Shown here one piece after another: positions 1-8,045 of a stretch of 31,129 nucleotides of DNA; within the stretch, counting starts at the first letter, position 1; each line of letters begins with the position of its first letter. Source of the DNA: Sporolactobacillus kofuensis (GTDB taxonomy: Bacteria; Bacillota; Bacilli; Bacillales; Sporolactobacillaceae). A program made the translations under genes and the position numbers. Location of the stretch: assembly GCF_042660205.1 (NCBI RefSeq), contig NZ_JBHSTQ010000017.1:1-31129 (forward strand). Direction: 5' to 3'. The notes beneath the pieces are model-generated. The model saw only the letters and a program-made list of their open reading frames with translations, did not search any database and was not told the DNA's origin.

Positions 1-162
1 AGATGAACAAAGTGCTTAATTGCGCTTTTTGAAAGAAATGAATTTGTGGTTAGGGCTATGGTGTACATTTTTAGAATAGACTCGCTCTTCTCTGATAAGG
101 GGTTCCGAGAAAAGCTTGACACATACTGTACTCTCTGGCAGACTGCCTTGCCGCATCCACTG

Positions 163-171
163 TGATAAAAT
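163..171 (+). promoter_or_regulatory. Extended -10 promoter of the aminopeptidase gene
   Basis: TG-A-TAAAAT matches an extended -10 element about 55 nt upstream of the aminopeptidase start. No good -35 sits 17 nt upstream, which is tolerated for extended -10 promoters. A TTGACA at 116-121 has only a poor -10 partner (CAGACT). Rest of 1-224: nothing else recognised. Confidence 0.45.
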
Positions 172-224
172 GGTAATGGTTACATAATTGATGTGATGAT
201 CGTAAAGTACAGGAGGCTTATGAG

Positions 225-1457
225 ATGACAGAATTCGAAACATTATTAGATCATTATGCAGATATTACCGTGAAGATCGGACTTAATGTTCAAAAAGGTC
301 AAGATGTTATGATCTTTGCGCCGATTGAATCCCCTGAGTTTGTTCGAAAAGTTGTAAAAAAAGCCTACGAAGTCGGTGCCAAACAAGTATTTGTTGAATG
401 GAATGACGAAGAACTGACGCGAATCAGACTTGACCTCGCCAATGAAGCATCGCTAAAAGAGTACCCTGCATGGCGCTCCGGGTCCTATCAGACACTCTCC
501 GATCAAGATGCTGCCTTCCTTTATATCTATTCACCCAATCCTGAATTACTGAACGGTGTCGATCCGTTGCGCGTTGCCTCGGCTCAAAAAGCTGCTGCTG
601 CTGCAAACAAGCAATTCTCGATGGACAAGAGCAGTGCCAAAGTGAGCTGGACAATCGTCTCAGTACCCACAGTGTCATGGTCTAAAAAAATCTACCCAAA
701 GATGGATGAGGCTGAGCGAATGCGCGCACTTTGGAAACAAATTTTTGCGATCACTCGTGCCGATAATGAAGACCCGGAACAAGCATGGAAGAATCATATT
801 CAATCACTAAATGACAAGCTGGATTATTTTAATGAAAAGCGATTCAAGTTCTTGCATTATAAAGCACCCGGCACCGAACTCACGATCGAACTTATTCCAG
901 AACATCTATGGATTGGCGGCGGCATGACCAATGCGCATGGTGTCCCATTTCAGCCCAACATGCCAACAGAAGAAATCTTTACAATGCCGCTCAAAACAGG
1001 TGTGAATGGGACGGTTTCAAGCACAAAACCGCTAAATTATGGTGGAAATCTGATTGATCATTTTTCAATTACCTTTGAAAATGGGCGAATTATCGATTGC
1101 CAAGCGGAAAAAGGCCTTGATACCTTGAAACAAATTATCGATACCGATGAAGGCGCACATTTCCTTGGTGAAGTTTCACTTGTTCCTCATCATTCACCAA
1201 TTTCAGATACAAATCTGATTTTCTATAATACACTCTTTGATGAGAATGCATCCTGTCACCTTGCCATCGGCCACTCCTACCCATTTAATTATCGTGGCGG
1301 GCGAGAGATGTCAGAGGAGGCACTTGCTGCCAAAGGTGCAAACATGAGCTTAGCCCATGTTGATTTCATGGTCGGTTCCGACGCTCTTGATATTGATGGT
1401 GAAACCCATGATGGCCAAAGTGTACCGATCTTCCGAAATGGAAATTGGGCCATTTAA
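225..1457 (+). CDS. ampS: M29 family aminopeptidase (AmpS/PepS-like)
   Basis: A cytoplasmic metallo-aminopeptidase of 410 residues, the usual M29 length, which removes N-terminal residues from peptides using two metal ions. The start is the ATG at 225, with AGGAGG at 211-216 and an 8-nt gap; the ATG at 220 is closed by an immediate TGA. The M29 metal-site motifs are visible in order in the C-terminal half: a Glu in NMPTEEIF, a Glu in GEVSLVP, a His and Tyr in HLAIGHSYPFNY, and the His/Asp pair in HVDFMVGS. No signal peptide or membrane segment is present. It stands alone on the + strand and converges on a chemotaxis receptor, the two sharing a bidirectional terminator. The family assignment is firm; the gene name is by similarity to Bacillus AmpS. 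Confidence 0.93.
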   Translation: MTEFETLLDHYADITVKIGLNVQKGQDVMIFAPIESPEFVRKVVKKAYEVGAKQVFVEWNDEELTRIRLDLANEASLKEYPAWRSGSYQTLSDQDAAFLYIYSPNPELLNGVDPLRVASAQKAAAAANKQFSMDKSSAKVSWTIVSVPTVSWSKKIYPKMDEAERMRALWKQIFAITRADNEDPEQAWKNHIQSLNDKLDYFNEKRFKFLHYKAPGTELTIELIPEHLWIGGGMTNAHGVPFQPNMPTEEIFTMPLKTGVNGTVSSTKPLNYGGNLIDHFSITFENGRIIDCQAEKGLDTLKQIIDTDEGAHFLGEVSLVPHHSPISDTNLIFYNTLFDENASCHLAIGHSYPFNYRGGREMSEEALAAKGANMSLAHVDFMVGSDALDIDGETHDGQSVPIFRNGNWAI

Positions 1458-1582
1458 AAAATCCTGAAAAACACAGATGTTCAGCATAAATGTGGAATGA
1501 CATGCTCATCGCCTCTGGTTAAGGCGCAGGCACCGTCGCGCTTATACGAACTTCTATAAGATTAAATGATTTCTTATTGTAT

Positions 1583-1618
1583 AAAAGAAGCCCGAGAAAA
1601 TGTTCTCGGGCTTCTTTT
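1583..1618. terminator. Bidirectional intrinsic terminator
   Basis: A perfect 16-bp stem (arms 1583-1598 and 1603-1618) closes on a 4-nt AATG loop. The GC-rich core GCCCGAG is flanked by A-rich and T-rich ends, so it should work both ways, ending the aminopeptidase (+) and the chemotaxis receptor (-). The stretch 1458-1582 before it shows nothing else. Confidence 0.9.
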
Positions 1619-1651
1619 CGCTCAACTATTCATTTCAGGAAACTGTCACGC

Positions 1652-3778
1652 TTAAATTTTATAGCGCTTGATTTCCTCTTGCATCATCTGTGCTTGTTGA
1701 TCCAAGTCGCCGGCAAGTTTATTCAATTCTTCCATAGAAGCTGTCTGTTCTTGAACGGAAGCACTCATCTCTTCCGTACTTGCCGCCGTTTCTTCACTTG
1801 TTGCCGCAATCGTTTGCGCGCCTTGTGTCACTTGTTCAATCTGTTCATGTGTTTGAATAATCGCATCAGAAATTGTCTGCATGCCTTTTACATTGAGTTC
1901 AATCGTTTTTTCAATTTCGGTAAACGCATCATTGGATTCAGAAACGGCTTCTTGTTGATTCTTTAGCGTTGTTTCCGTCTCGCGACAATAAGCGACCGCC
2001 TGCTGAATTTCATCATTCATCACTTGTACCGTATCCGTCACTTCTTTCAGCGACTGATTCGTCTGCTGCGCTAGTTTTCTGATTTCACCCGCGACAACAG
2101 CAAAGCCCTTGCCATGTTCGCCCGCATGTGCTGCTTCAATGCTGGCGTTTAGTGATAAGAGATTCGTACGTCTTGCAATACCATCCAATACATCGATAAT
2201 CTGATGTACATTTTTCGCCTGCGCTTCCAGCTGCAACACTGTGTCAATAATTTGGTTGGTCGTATCAGCAGAAGTTTTGGATTGTGAAGACAAATGATTC
2301 ATTTTATCCAGTCCGCCGCGTGCAAAGTCAATCATCCGATGCGCGCCTTGAAGGACATCTTTACTTTGAGCGTCGATCTTATTGACTTGTCCAAGCAAAT
2401 TCTGAAGCGAAGACTGGCTCTCGTCAATCGATTTTGATTGGTTTGAAGCTCCGGCCGCAATTTCTGTGACTGTTGCACTAATTTCATTTGCTGAAGCCAC
2501 ATTCTCCTCAGCACTCGCGACAAGTGTTTGCGATGCGCCACTAATTTGATGCGAAACATCAATCATCTTTCTGAACGCATTTCGATTGGCCTCAGCCATC
2601 TTATTAATACTCTTCGTCAATTGGGATAATTCATCATTTCCCATGACGGGGATCTGAACAGTTAAGTCCCCTTTTTCAACACGTTGAGCGGCTACTTGAA
2701 GTTTTCTTAGTCGAGCAATGACTCGCCCAAGCATATAGCCTGTGAACAATAGAGCAATAGCGATAATAACGATTAGGGTGATCACAGATGGCAATGTAAT
2801 GAGATTTGCTTTATGTGAAATTTCGCTTTTATCAATAATGCCTAGAAGTGTCCATCCCGTTGTTTTATTCGTTCTAAAAACGACTAATTTCTGCGAACCG
2901 TCAACTGTTGCGTAAAAGGTACCACTCTTGCCAATGCTACGCATTTTTTTGAAGAACGCTTGGTCCGCTACATTCTTTCCTATTTCTTTTCGCTCAGGAG
3001 AAGCAATATATGTACCTTTATTATCAATAAGTGCCGCGTAACCTGTATCTCCCAATTTGGCTTGGCTCACCTGATTGACAATGGATTGAATAAATAAATC
3101 CATTTTGATCACGCCTTTAAGCTGACCATGATCCATAACCGCTTGAGTGACACTGACCACTTTTTCCTTCGTAATGGGGTCAACATAAGGATTCGTCCAT
3201 ACAGACTTGCCTTTACCTGCATCTCCAGCTTTATACCATGATTCGGCAGTTGGATCATAACCTTGATCAAAAAAATATACAGGCGCACGCACCATATCCT
3301 TGTTTGCCGACGCATAGGTGATCGCTTGATACTTTGTATTCGAGTTTAGAACATTTTGGAACGACTGATTGATTTCATCTTTATTTTTTGCTACATTCTT
3401 AAGCAAATTGCTCATCGTGAACTGCCTGGTAACCGACTGAGCATCGTCAAAATATGTTTCAAATGTTTGATCTGTTGCTTTTAGCTGGCCCATCGTTGCT
3501 TGAGTCAATTGACTTTTTGTCAGATCCGCACCATAAATGTAACTAAATAATCCGCCAACAAGCCCGACAATGGCTATAAATGTGACAATTGGAATTAACA
3601 ACTGTTTTCTGACACTTGAATTTGCAAACAACCGATTTGGCAAAAATTTAAAAAACGGTGATGTTTGTAAATAGTCCTGCACACGTGTTACTAAACTTTG
3701 TAACTTATTCTTATTGTTCTTCCCGTTCGTCCTCTGCTTGTCCAGAACTTTCCTCTTATTACTGCCCTTCTCTTTCAT
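1652..3778 (-). CDS. Methyl-accepting chemotaxis protein with dCache-type sensor
   Basis: A 708-residue transmembrane chemoreceptor that signals to CheA/CheW. Visible in order: a basic N-terminal tail (1-57), TM1 (about 60-83), an extracellular dCache-like sensor (about 85-325) with SWYKAG and a KMDLF element near its distal part, TM2 (about 328-350), HAMP (351-405), and the cytoplasmic coiled-coil with the hairpin tip IARRTNLLSLNASIEAAHAG. In the amino-acid-binding dCache motif an Arg normally lies two residues before the WY; here the sequence is ESWY, so classical amino-acid sensing is doubtful. The tip departs from consensus (IARRTN for IAxQTN, VAGEIRKL for VADEVRKL). The start ATG has a GGGGGG tract 11 nt upstream. 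It lies 90 nt downstream of a second receptor on the same strand. The ligand is unknown. Confidence 0.93.
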   Translation of the reverse strand: MKEKGSNKRKVLDKQRTNGKNNKNKLQSLVTRVQDYLQTSPFFKFLPNRLFANSSVRKQLLIPIVTFIAIVGLVGGLFSYIYGADLTKSQLTQATMGQLKATDQTFETYFDDAQSVTRQFTMSNLLKNVAKNKDEINQSFQNVLNSNTKYQAITYASANKDMVRAPVYFFDQGYDPTAESWYKAGDAGKGKSVWTNPYVDPITKEKVVSVTQAVMDHGQLKGVIKMDLFIQSIVNQVSQAKLGDTGYAALIDNKGTYIASPERKEIGKNVADQAFFKKMRSIGKSGTFYATVDGSQKLVVFRTNKTTGWTLLGIIDKSEISHKANLITLPSVITLIVIIAIALLFTGYMLGRVIARLRKLQVAAQRVEKGDLTVQIPVMGNDELSQLTKSINKMAEANRNAFRKMIDVSHQISGASQTLVASAEENVASANEISATVTEIAAGASNQSKSIDESQSSLQNLLGQVNKIDAQSKDVLQGAHRMIDFARGGLDKMNHLSSQSKTSADTTNQIIDTVLQLEAQAKNVHQIIDVLDGIARRTNLLSLNASIEAAHAGEHGKGFAVVAGEIRKLAQQTNQSLKEVTDTVQVMNDEIQQAVAYCRETETTLKNQQEAVSESNDAFTEIEKTIELNVKGMQTISDAIIQTHEQIEQVTQGAQTIAATSEETAASTEEMSASVQEQTASMEELNKLAGDLDQQAQMMQEEIKRYKI

Positions 3779-3868
3779 GCGCCATTAGCCCCCCCGTCAT
3801 AGCTTTTGCGTGATGATTCATTGCATGTATGACTAGTAATCTATTATTAATTAATAGAAAGAATAGAT

Positions 3869-5161
3869 TTAAGAAAGAACGTAACCCTTCAATGCCTTAC
3901 GGATCAGGGAAGCGTCAGACTCCAGATCTGCAGCGAGTTTGTTCAGATGTTCCATGCCGGCTGTCTGTTCCTCAAGGGAAGCCGTCACTTCTTCAGTACC
4001 CGCAGCAGTCTGTTCACTGATTTCCGTCATACCATTCATAGTTTGCTTGATCTCCGTTGTCCGATCAACCATCTCATTAAGAGCTCCTGAAATATCGGCA
4101 ATTTGGTTTTGATTATCCGTAACCGCTTTAGAAATCCGCTTCGCTGCCTGCTCAAAATCACTGACGACAATAAATTGTTCTTCAAGGACTTTGCTTGTCT
4201 TACCTGCATAGCCAACCGTGTTCTCCGTATCCACGCGAATACCGTTCATCAATTCGGAAATTTCTTTTAGCGCACGGTCGGTTTGCTCAGACAACTTTCT
4301 GACCTCATCCGCAACAACGGCAAAACCTTTACCTTGTTCGCCCGCTCGTGCAGCCTCAATAGCCGCGTTCAGAGCAAGCAAGTTGGTCTGGCCGGCAATA
4401 TCTGTAATCGATTCGATGATCTTACCAACATTCTTGGAACGAGCCTCCAGCGATGAAATGGCTTCAATAATATCAGCCGTTGTACTGATTGTCCGTTCCG
4501 AATGATTTCTTAGTTGATCAACAGACTTCTGATTACCCGCAGAGACCTCGGCCAAATGCTCGGCCACTTGCTTCATTAGCCCCGTTTGCTCTGTGATCTT
4601 TGCCATTTTACTCTCCATGAGGTCCGTGGATTCTTTGTTACGCGACATGAGTTCCGCTTGATCAGAGGCTCCTGCTGCGATCTCTGTCATCGTAGAACTG
4701 ATTTCATTTGAAGAAGCTGTATGTTCCTCAACACTGGAAACAAGCGATTGAGAAGCATCGTTCACCTTCTCTGAAATAGCAGTCATACTTGAAATCACAT
4801 TGTGATTCATACGCACCATGTGGTTAATACCCTCCGCAAGGTACGCGAGTTCGTCATTTCCTTTAACCTTGATAATTACGCTCAAATCACCGGTCTCTGC
4901 TTTGGCAACAGCTAAGCGAAGCCTATGCACTCTGTTGTTGTATGATCGAAAAATAATGAGTCTCAGCGCAATTGCGCCGAGGAGCATAACGCCTACAGCT
5001 GTAAATAGTGATGGCCAGAGCATTCCTTTACTACCAAATAAGTAAAATGCTAGCGTAACAATAATAACCCCGATCAAGTACGCAATTAAATAAAAGTTTT
5101 GGAGATTGCACACCTTCGCGATCCAGCGGCTTTCCGCTTTCTTTTTCTCTTGTACAACCAT
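3869..5161 (-). CDS. Methyl-accepting chemotaxis protein without extracellular sensor
   Basis: A 430-residue receptor-like signalling protein. Two closely spaced hydrophobic helices near the N-terminus (LIAYLIGVIIVTLAFYLF and, after a short turn, LFTAVGVMLLGAIALRLI) leave no room for a periplasmic or extracellular sensor. They are followed by HAMP and a canonical methyl-accepting domain with tip IAGQTNLLALNAAIEAARAG and FAVVADEVRKL. Such receptors usually read membrane state or an internal cue, or join mixed arrays. The ATG at 5161 is preferred over the TTG six nt upstream because AAAGGA lies 10 nt before it. A sigma-D-like promoter lies about 75-100 nt upstream. It probably leads a two-receptor unit with the dCache receptor downstream. 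Confidence 0.9.
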   Translation of the reverse strand: MVVQEKKKAESRWIAKVCNLQNFYLIAYLIGVIIVTLAFYLFGSKGMLWPSLFTAVGVMLLGAIALRLIIFRSYNNRVHRLRLAVAKAETGDLSVIIKVKGNDELAYLAEGINHMVRMNHNVISSMTAISEKVNDASQSLVSSVEEHTASSNEISSTMTEIAAGASDQAELMSRNKESTDLMESKMAKITEQTGLMKQVAEHLAEVSAGNQKSVDQLRNHSERTISTTADIIEAISSLEARSKNVGKIIESITDIAGQTNLLALNAAIEAARAGEQGKGFAVVADEVRKLSEQTDRALKEISELMNGIRVDTENTVGYAGKTSKVLEEQFIVVSDFEQAAKRISKAVTDNQNQIADISGALNEMVDRTTEIKQTMNGMTEISEQTAAGTEEVTASLEEQTAGMEHLNKLAADLESDASLIRKALKGYVLS

Positions 5162-5235
5162 GACCAATCCGTCCTTTCGAACCCAGCATATTCACTTTTT
5201 TGCTCTATTGCAGCACCCAGTTCTACATATGAATT

Positions 5236-5263
5236 ATATCGGTATCTGAAGATAAAAAGTTTA
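5236..5263 (-). promoter_or_regulatory. Sigma-D-like motility promoter for the receptor genes
   Basis: Read on the minus strand: TAAA (5263-5260), a 16-nt spacer, then ACCGATAT (5243-5236). The Bacillus SigD consensus is TAAA-N15-GCCGATAT, so this has one base change and one extra spacer base. It lies just past the vanZ-like stop codon and upstream of the receptor start, where a separate promoter is needed. A TATAAT also overlaps it, but no matching -35 is present. Confidence 0.5.
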
Positions 5264-5274
5264 TGTTTTTTCAA

Positions 5275-5811
5275 TCATCCATGCTGTCCGGCATGGATAC
5301 GAGAAGTATGATGACTTCCTGTATAGAAGAGATAGTAGTAAAGATCAAGTAAAAATACGATAATCATTGCAAGAATCATACCAAAAAGGTCGAAGGTAAA
5401 AGTATCAATAAGATGCCCTGTTCGACCTGGAACAAAGGTTTGATGCCATTCGTCAAACATCGCGTAGCATAGAGCAAGTGCCGGACCACAGAGATAACAG
5501 AGCATGCGCGGCATTACAGTCGTCATAAATAGATTAATAATCATGAACGTTAAGAGACAATACTCCATGACATGGCTCGCTTTTCGAAAAACAAATTCAA
5601 ATAAAGCATAAGGTTCATCGGATGTTACGCGCTCCCCGCCGTAATTAAAGTCAACATGCGGAAAAGTCTCAGCTGTCCATTGAAAATGAGCTCTTAGAAA
5701 TGGCTTTAGGTCTTGCTGAGCATAAGGCGTCGACGATCCTTTATAAATTGATCCAACAATAATTAGAATTAATACCATCCAGAAAATAAATGCTTTAGGA
5801 TTTTTTAGCAT
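5275..5811 (-). CDS. VanZ-like membrane protein
   Basis: A small integral membrane protein of 178 residues with four to five hydrophobic segments: an N-terminal helix after MLKNPKAF, one around VMEYCLLTFMIINLF, one around GPALALCYAMF, and a long C-terminal one ending in LYYYLF. The VanZ-family signature is present: a HVMEY stretch, then DEWHQTFVPGRTGHLIDTFTFD with its acidic and histidine residues. VanZ itself gives low-level teicoplanin resistance; the role of most family members is unknown. The start at 5811 is preferred because GGGGGAAAG precedes it at good spacing; two upstream ATGs (5829, 5826) are in frame. The gene is independent of the chemotaxis genes in function. Confidence 0.82.
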   Translation of the reverse strand: MLKNPKAFIFWMVLILIIVGSIYKGSSTPYAQQDLKPFLRAHFQWTAETFPHVDFNYGGERVTSDEPYALFEFVFRKASHVMEYCLLTFMIINLFMTTVMPRMLCYLCGPALALCYAMFDEWHQTFVPGRTGHLIDTFTFDLFGMILAMIIVFLLDLYYYLFYTGSHHTSRIHAGQHG

Positions 5812-5861
5812 TGCTCTTTCCCCCATCATATCTTCCGCGCCCTAATTTTGATTATTTTTTC

Positions 5862-5867
5862 ATTATA
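5862..5867 (-). promoter_or_regulatory. Possible -10 element of the vanZ-like gene
   Basis: A perfect TATAAT on the minus strand about 50 nt upstream of the vanZ-like start. No convincing -35 at 16-18 nt. The rest of 5830-5994 shows nothing. Confidence 0.35.
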
Positions 5868-5994
5868 GCGCACTGGACCTGGTCTTTAGTAGGTGTTTCT
5901 GTCATTAAGTTTCACGTAAAGCTCATAATTCGAGAAATTCGTCAGAATAATGTAACCTATGTCCCTTTTAACCATCATTCATCGCACCCTATGA

Positions 5995-6024
5995 TTTACA
6001 TTTAAGCAGACTTTGGCGTATTAA
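5995..6024 (+). promoter_or_regulatory. Sigma-A promoter for the 52-residue ORF
   Basis: TTTACA (5995-6000), 18-nt spacer, TATTAA (6019-6024), giving a leader of about 60 nt before the small ORF at 6091. Both hexamers match the vegetative consensus at four or more positions. Confidence 0.5.
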
Positions 6025-6090
6025 ATAGAATAAAACTTGCGATTCATGCCACACTACGGATGAATAAAAATAAAAGGAGCGAGGCAATTG

Positions 6091-6249
6091 ATGAATAAGG
6101 AACAAGAATTCAAACGTCAATTTAAGGCGAGGGAAAATACAGGCGAGCATCGCAACGGACGCCTTGCCCAGCAAAAAAATCACGCAGATGATCACAATGT
6201 GCCGAACGAATACATCAGCCATGATAAAGAACAATCTGAAGACTTATGA
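6091..6249 (+). CDS. Small hydrophilic protein, 52 residues, function unknown
   Basis: This ORF encodes a very hydrophilic peptide beginning MNKEQEFKRQFKAREN and ending SHDKEQSEDL, rich in Lys, Glu, Asn, His and Gln and without hydrophobic segments. I do not recognise it. Several independent signs say it is expressed: an AAAAGGAG ribosome binding site (6072-6079) 11 nt before the ATG, a plausible sigma-A promoter, and a perfect intrinsic terminator starting 9 nt after the stop. Size and composition resemble small spore-associated or stress proteins of Bacillales, but this is only a guess. Its last 6 nt overlap the last 6 nt of the convergent D-serine dehydratase gene, so each stop codon lies inside the other gene. 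Confidence 0.7.
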   Translation: MNKEQEFKRQFKARENTGEHRNGRLAQQKNHADDHNVPNEYISHDKEQSEDL

Positions 6250-7587
6250 TTCTATGCGGGAAGCCCGTTCATAATAGGCTTCCCGATTTTTTTGTGGAAC
6301 CATACCTCCGCCGGTTGCCCAGAATAAATGGGTTGCTTGATTCATTTTTTCTACGAGCTGATGCCGAGTTAGGTAGCTATGCCCGGCTTTCGTTCCGAGT
6401 AACGTTTGAGGACCAATAAGACCTGCGGCAGCTGAAGGTTCGATCCAATAATTTTCCGTATCCTTGAGCACTTTTAAATACTGAAACAATCGCTCATCGG
6501 ACACAGTCATGCAACCGGAGATCAGATTTCCGGCTGCTTTACCGGCAAACGCAGACGGTCGCGGAACAGCCAAACCGTCCGCTGCCGTCTTATTATCTAA
6601 CCCAAAGTCTTGAACTGATACATGGTCATCCAATCCTGTAAGCAAACCGAGCAGAAAACATGGTGCATGGGTAGGCTCTACAAAAAATGCATGAACATTA
6701 GGTCCGAATGCTTGTTTCAATCCAAAAGTTACACCAGCCGGTCCGCCGCCGACCCCGCATGGAAGATAAACGAATAACGGATGGTCACGATCAACCGGTA
6801 TTGATGCATCAGTCATTTGCTTTTTTAAACGACCTCCCGCAGTTGCATAACCGACAAACAAATCCTTAGAATGCTCATCATCAATAAAATGACACCTTGG
6901 ATCTTGGTTCGCCAGCTTTCGTCCTTCCATGATTGCCACACTGTAATCCGCTTCGTATTCCTTGACAAATGCACCTTTTTTTCTGAGCATATCTTTTTTC
7001 CACTGACTTGCATCTTTCGACATGTGGACGATCGTGTGAAAACCGAGCATTGCGCCGACTATGCCAATACTTAAGCCAAGATTGCCCGTCGATCCCACAG
7101 CAATAGAATACTTTGAGAAAAAGTTCTGGAAGGAGGACTCAGCCAATTTCGCATAATTATCGGTTTCTTTGAGCAATCCATGTGCGATTGCCAGACTTTC
7201 CGCTGTCTTCAGTACCTCATAAATCCCGCCTCGCGCTTTTATTGAGCCGGATATCGGCAGTTCATTGTCTGCCTTCATCAGCAGTCTTCCAGGTATCTTA
7301 GGACCTAGTTGTTCTAATGCTGTTTGCATTTTCGGTACTTCATAAAGAGGCGATTCGATGATACCGTTCGCCGCTCTTGTTGCCGGAAATACTTTGGCAA
7401 GATAAGGGGCGAATCGCTGCAGACGTGCTTCCGCTTCAGCCACTTCGCTGCCGGTCATCAATCCTGTGCCCAACTCCATGTACTTAGGGTTCAACCACAG
7501 AACTTCTCCGTATGCCGCGATACGTTTAAGTAACGGATGCTCTTTTTCCCATTCAGCTTTCGTCTTTGCGCCAATTAAATTACTCAT
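6244..7587 (-). CDS. dsdA: D-serine dehydratase (D-serine ammonia-lyase)
   Basis: A PLP-dependent cytoplasmic enzyme of 447 residues that converts D-serine to pyruvate and ammonia, serving detoxification or nitrogen supply. The length equals that of the long DsdA form. The PLP lysine is in SGSIKARGG (Lys117), the phosphate-binding glycine loop is CGVGGGPAG, and the Asn of GSTGNLGLS faces the cofactor. The ATG at 7587 has AGGAGG 7 nt upstream; a GTG directly before it is too close to the binding site. The leader is about 140 nt. No dsdX-like permease or LysR regulator adjoins it. Its final codons carry, on the other strand, the terminator of the convergent small ORF. Confidence 0.93.
   Translation of the reverse strand: MSNLIGAKTKAEWEKEHPLLKRIAAYGEVLWLNPKYMELGTGLMTGSEVAEAEARLQRFAPYLAKVFPATRAANGIIESPLYEVPKMQTALEQLGPKIPGRLLMKADNELPISGSIKARGGIYEVLKTAESLAIAHGLLKETDNYAKLAESSFQNFFSKYSIAVGSTGNLGLSIGIVGAMLGFHTIVHMSKDASQWKKDMLRKKGAFVKEYEADYSVAIMEGRKLANQDPRCHFIDDEHSKDLFVGYATAGGRLKKQMTDASIPVDRDHPLFVYLPCGVGGGPAGVTFGLKQAFGPNVHAFFVEPTHAPCFLLGLLTGLDDHVSVQDFGLDNKTAADGLAVPRPSAFAGKAAGNLISGCMTVSDERLFQYLKVLKDTENYWIEPSAAAGLIGPQTLLGTKAGHSYLTRHQLVEKMNQATHLFWATGGGMVPQKNREAYYERASRIES
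6258..6293 (+). terminator. Intrinsic terminator of the small ORF, inside the dsdA 3' end
   Basis: A perfect 8-bp stem GGGAAGCC/GGCTTCCC (6258-6265, 6277-6284), an 11-nt loop, then GATTTTTTT. The U-tract lies on the + strand, so it serves the small ORF, while the same bases encode the last residues of the dehydratase. Confidence 0.85.
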
Positions 7588-7731
7588 CACAGATCCTCCT
7601 AACGCTCGTTTTCTCGAGCCGAGACCGATCAGTTCAATGATCCAGCAGTTTGAAAACTAAAAGAAAGTTCGTGTAGCACCGGACCGGATGGTTCCCCGGT
7701 TCAAGTGTTCGTCAATCACACTACAGGTGTT
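7588..7731 (-). other. Structured 5' leader of dsdA
   Basis: About 140 nt between the predicted transcription start and the dsdA start codon. It contains a GC-rich hairpin (ACCGG 7683-7687 with CCGGT 7696-7700, and outer CAC/GTG) just after the start. I do not recognise a riboswitch class, and the T-box signature (GGTGGNACCGCG) is absent. It may only stabilise the message. Confidence 0.3.
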
Positions 7732-7737
7732 TTCGTC

Positions 7738-7767
7738 ATTATACATCACATCGAGCACCCCTGAGAA
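7738..7767 (-). promoter_or_regulatory. Promoter of dsdA
   Basis: On the minus strand TTCTCA (7767-7762), an 18-nt spacer and a perfect TATAAT (7743-7738). The -35 matches TTGACA at four of six. Nothing further was recognised in 7768-7898. Confidence 0.5.
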
Positions 7768-7898
7768 TCGACAGCAGCTTTTTTTGATCTAGGTTTGTAC
7801 TTATTCCCCTACAAAAGGATACCTTGATTTTAGAAATTCACTTTAACCTATCCTTAACAATTTGGTGTTATCACTCATCCTGGCAATGCACGAACGCG

Positions 7899-7930
7899 AA
7901 AAAAACGACCCACTTATAAAAGTGAGTCGT
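7899..7930 (-). terminator. Intrinsic terminator after the LRR surface gene
   Basis: An 11-bp stem with one mismatch (arms 7905-7915 and 7920-7930, ATAA loop) followed on the minus strand by TTTTTT. It ends the transcript of the protease/LRR unit; 7931-8045 shows nothing else. Confidence 0.85.
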
Positions 7931-8045
7931 CTTTTGTACATCATTGAAACATACAAACTAAATTCCAAACAGGACTATCTTATGTTGCTGTTCATAAATC
8001 AAATGCGGTCATTTTACGCGCTTATTTCCTAGTTAGACCATTAAA

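Noticed and set aside
1577..1966. 129-codon plus-strand frame across the terminator and receptor 3' end
   Set aside because: It spans a strong terminator and is antisense to the conserved receptor coding sequence.
5989..6234. 81-codon minus-strand frame opposite the small ORF
   Set aside because: The plus strand here has promoter, binding site and terminator, while the minus frame has none and its hydrophobic composition is the complement of the charged ORF.
7588..7731. T-box or known riboswitch in the dsdA leader
   Set aside because: No T-box signature and no match to riboswitch cores I know; kept only as an unclassified leader.
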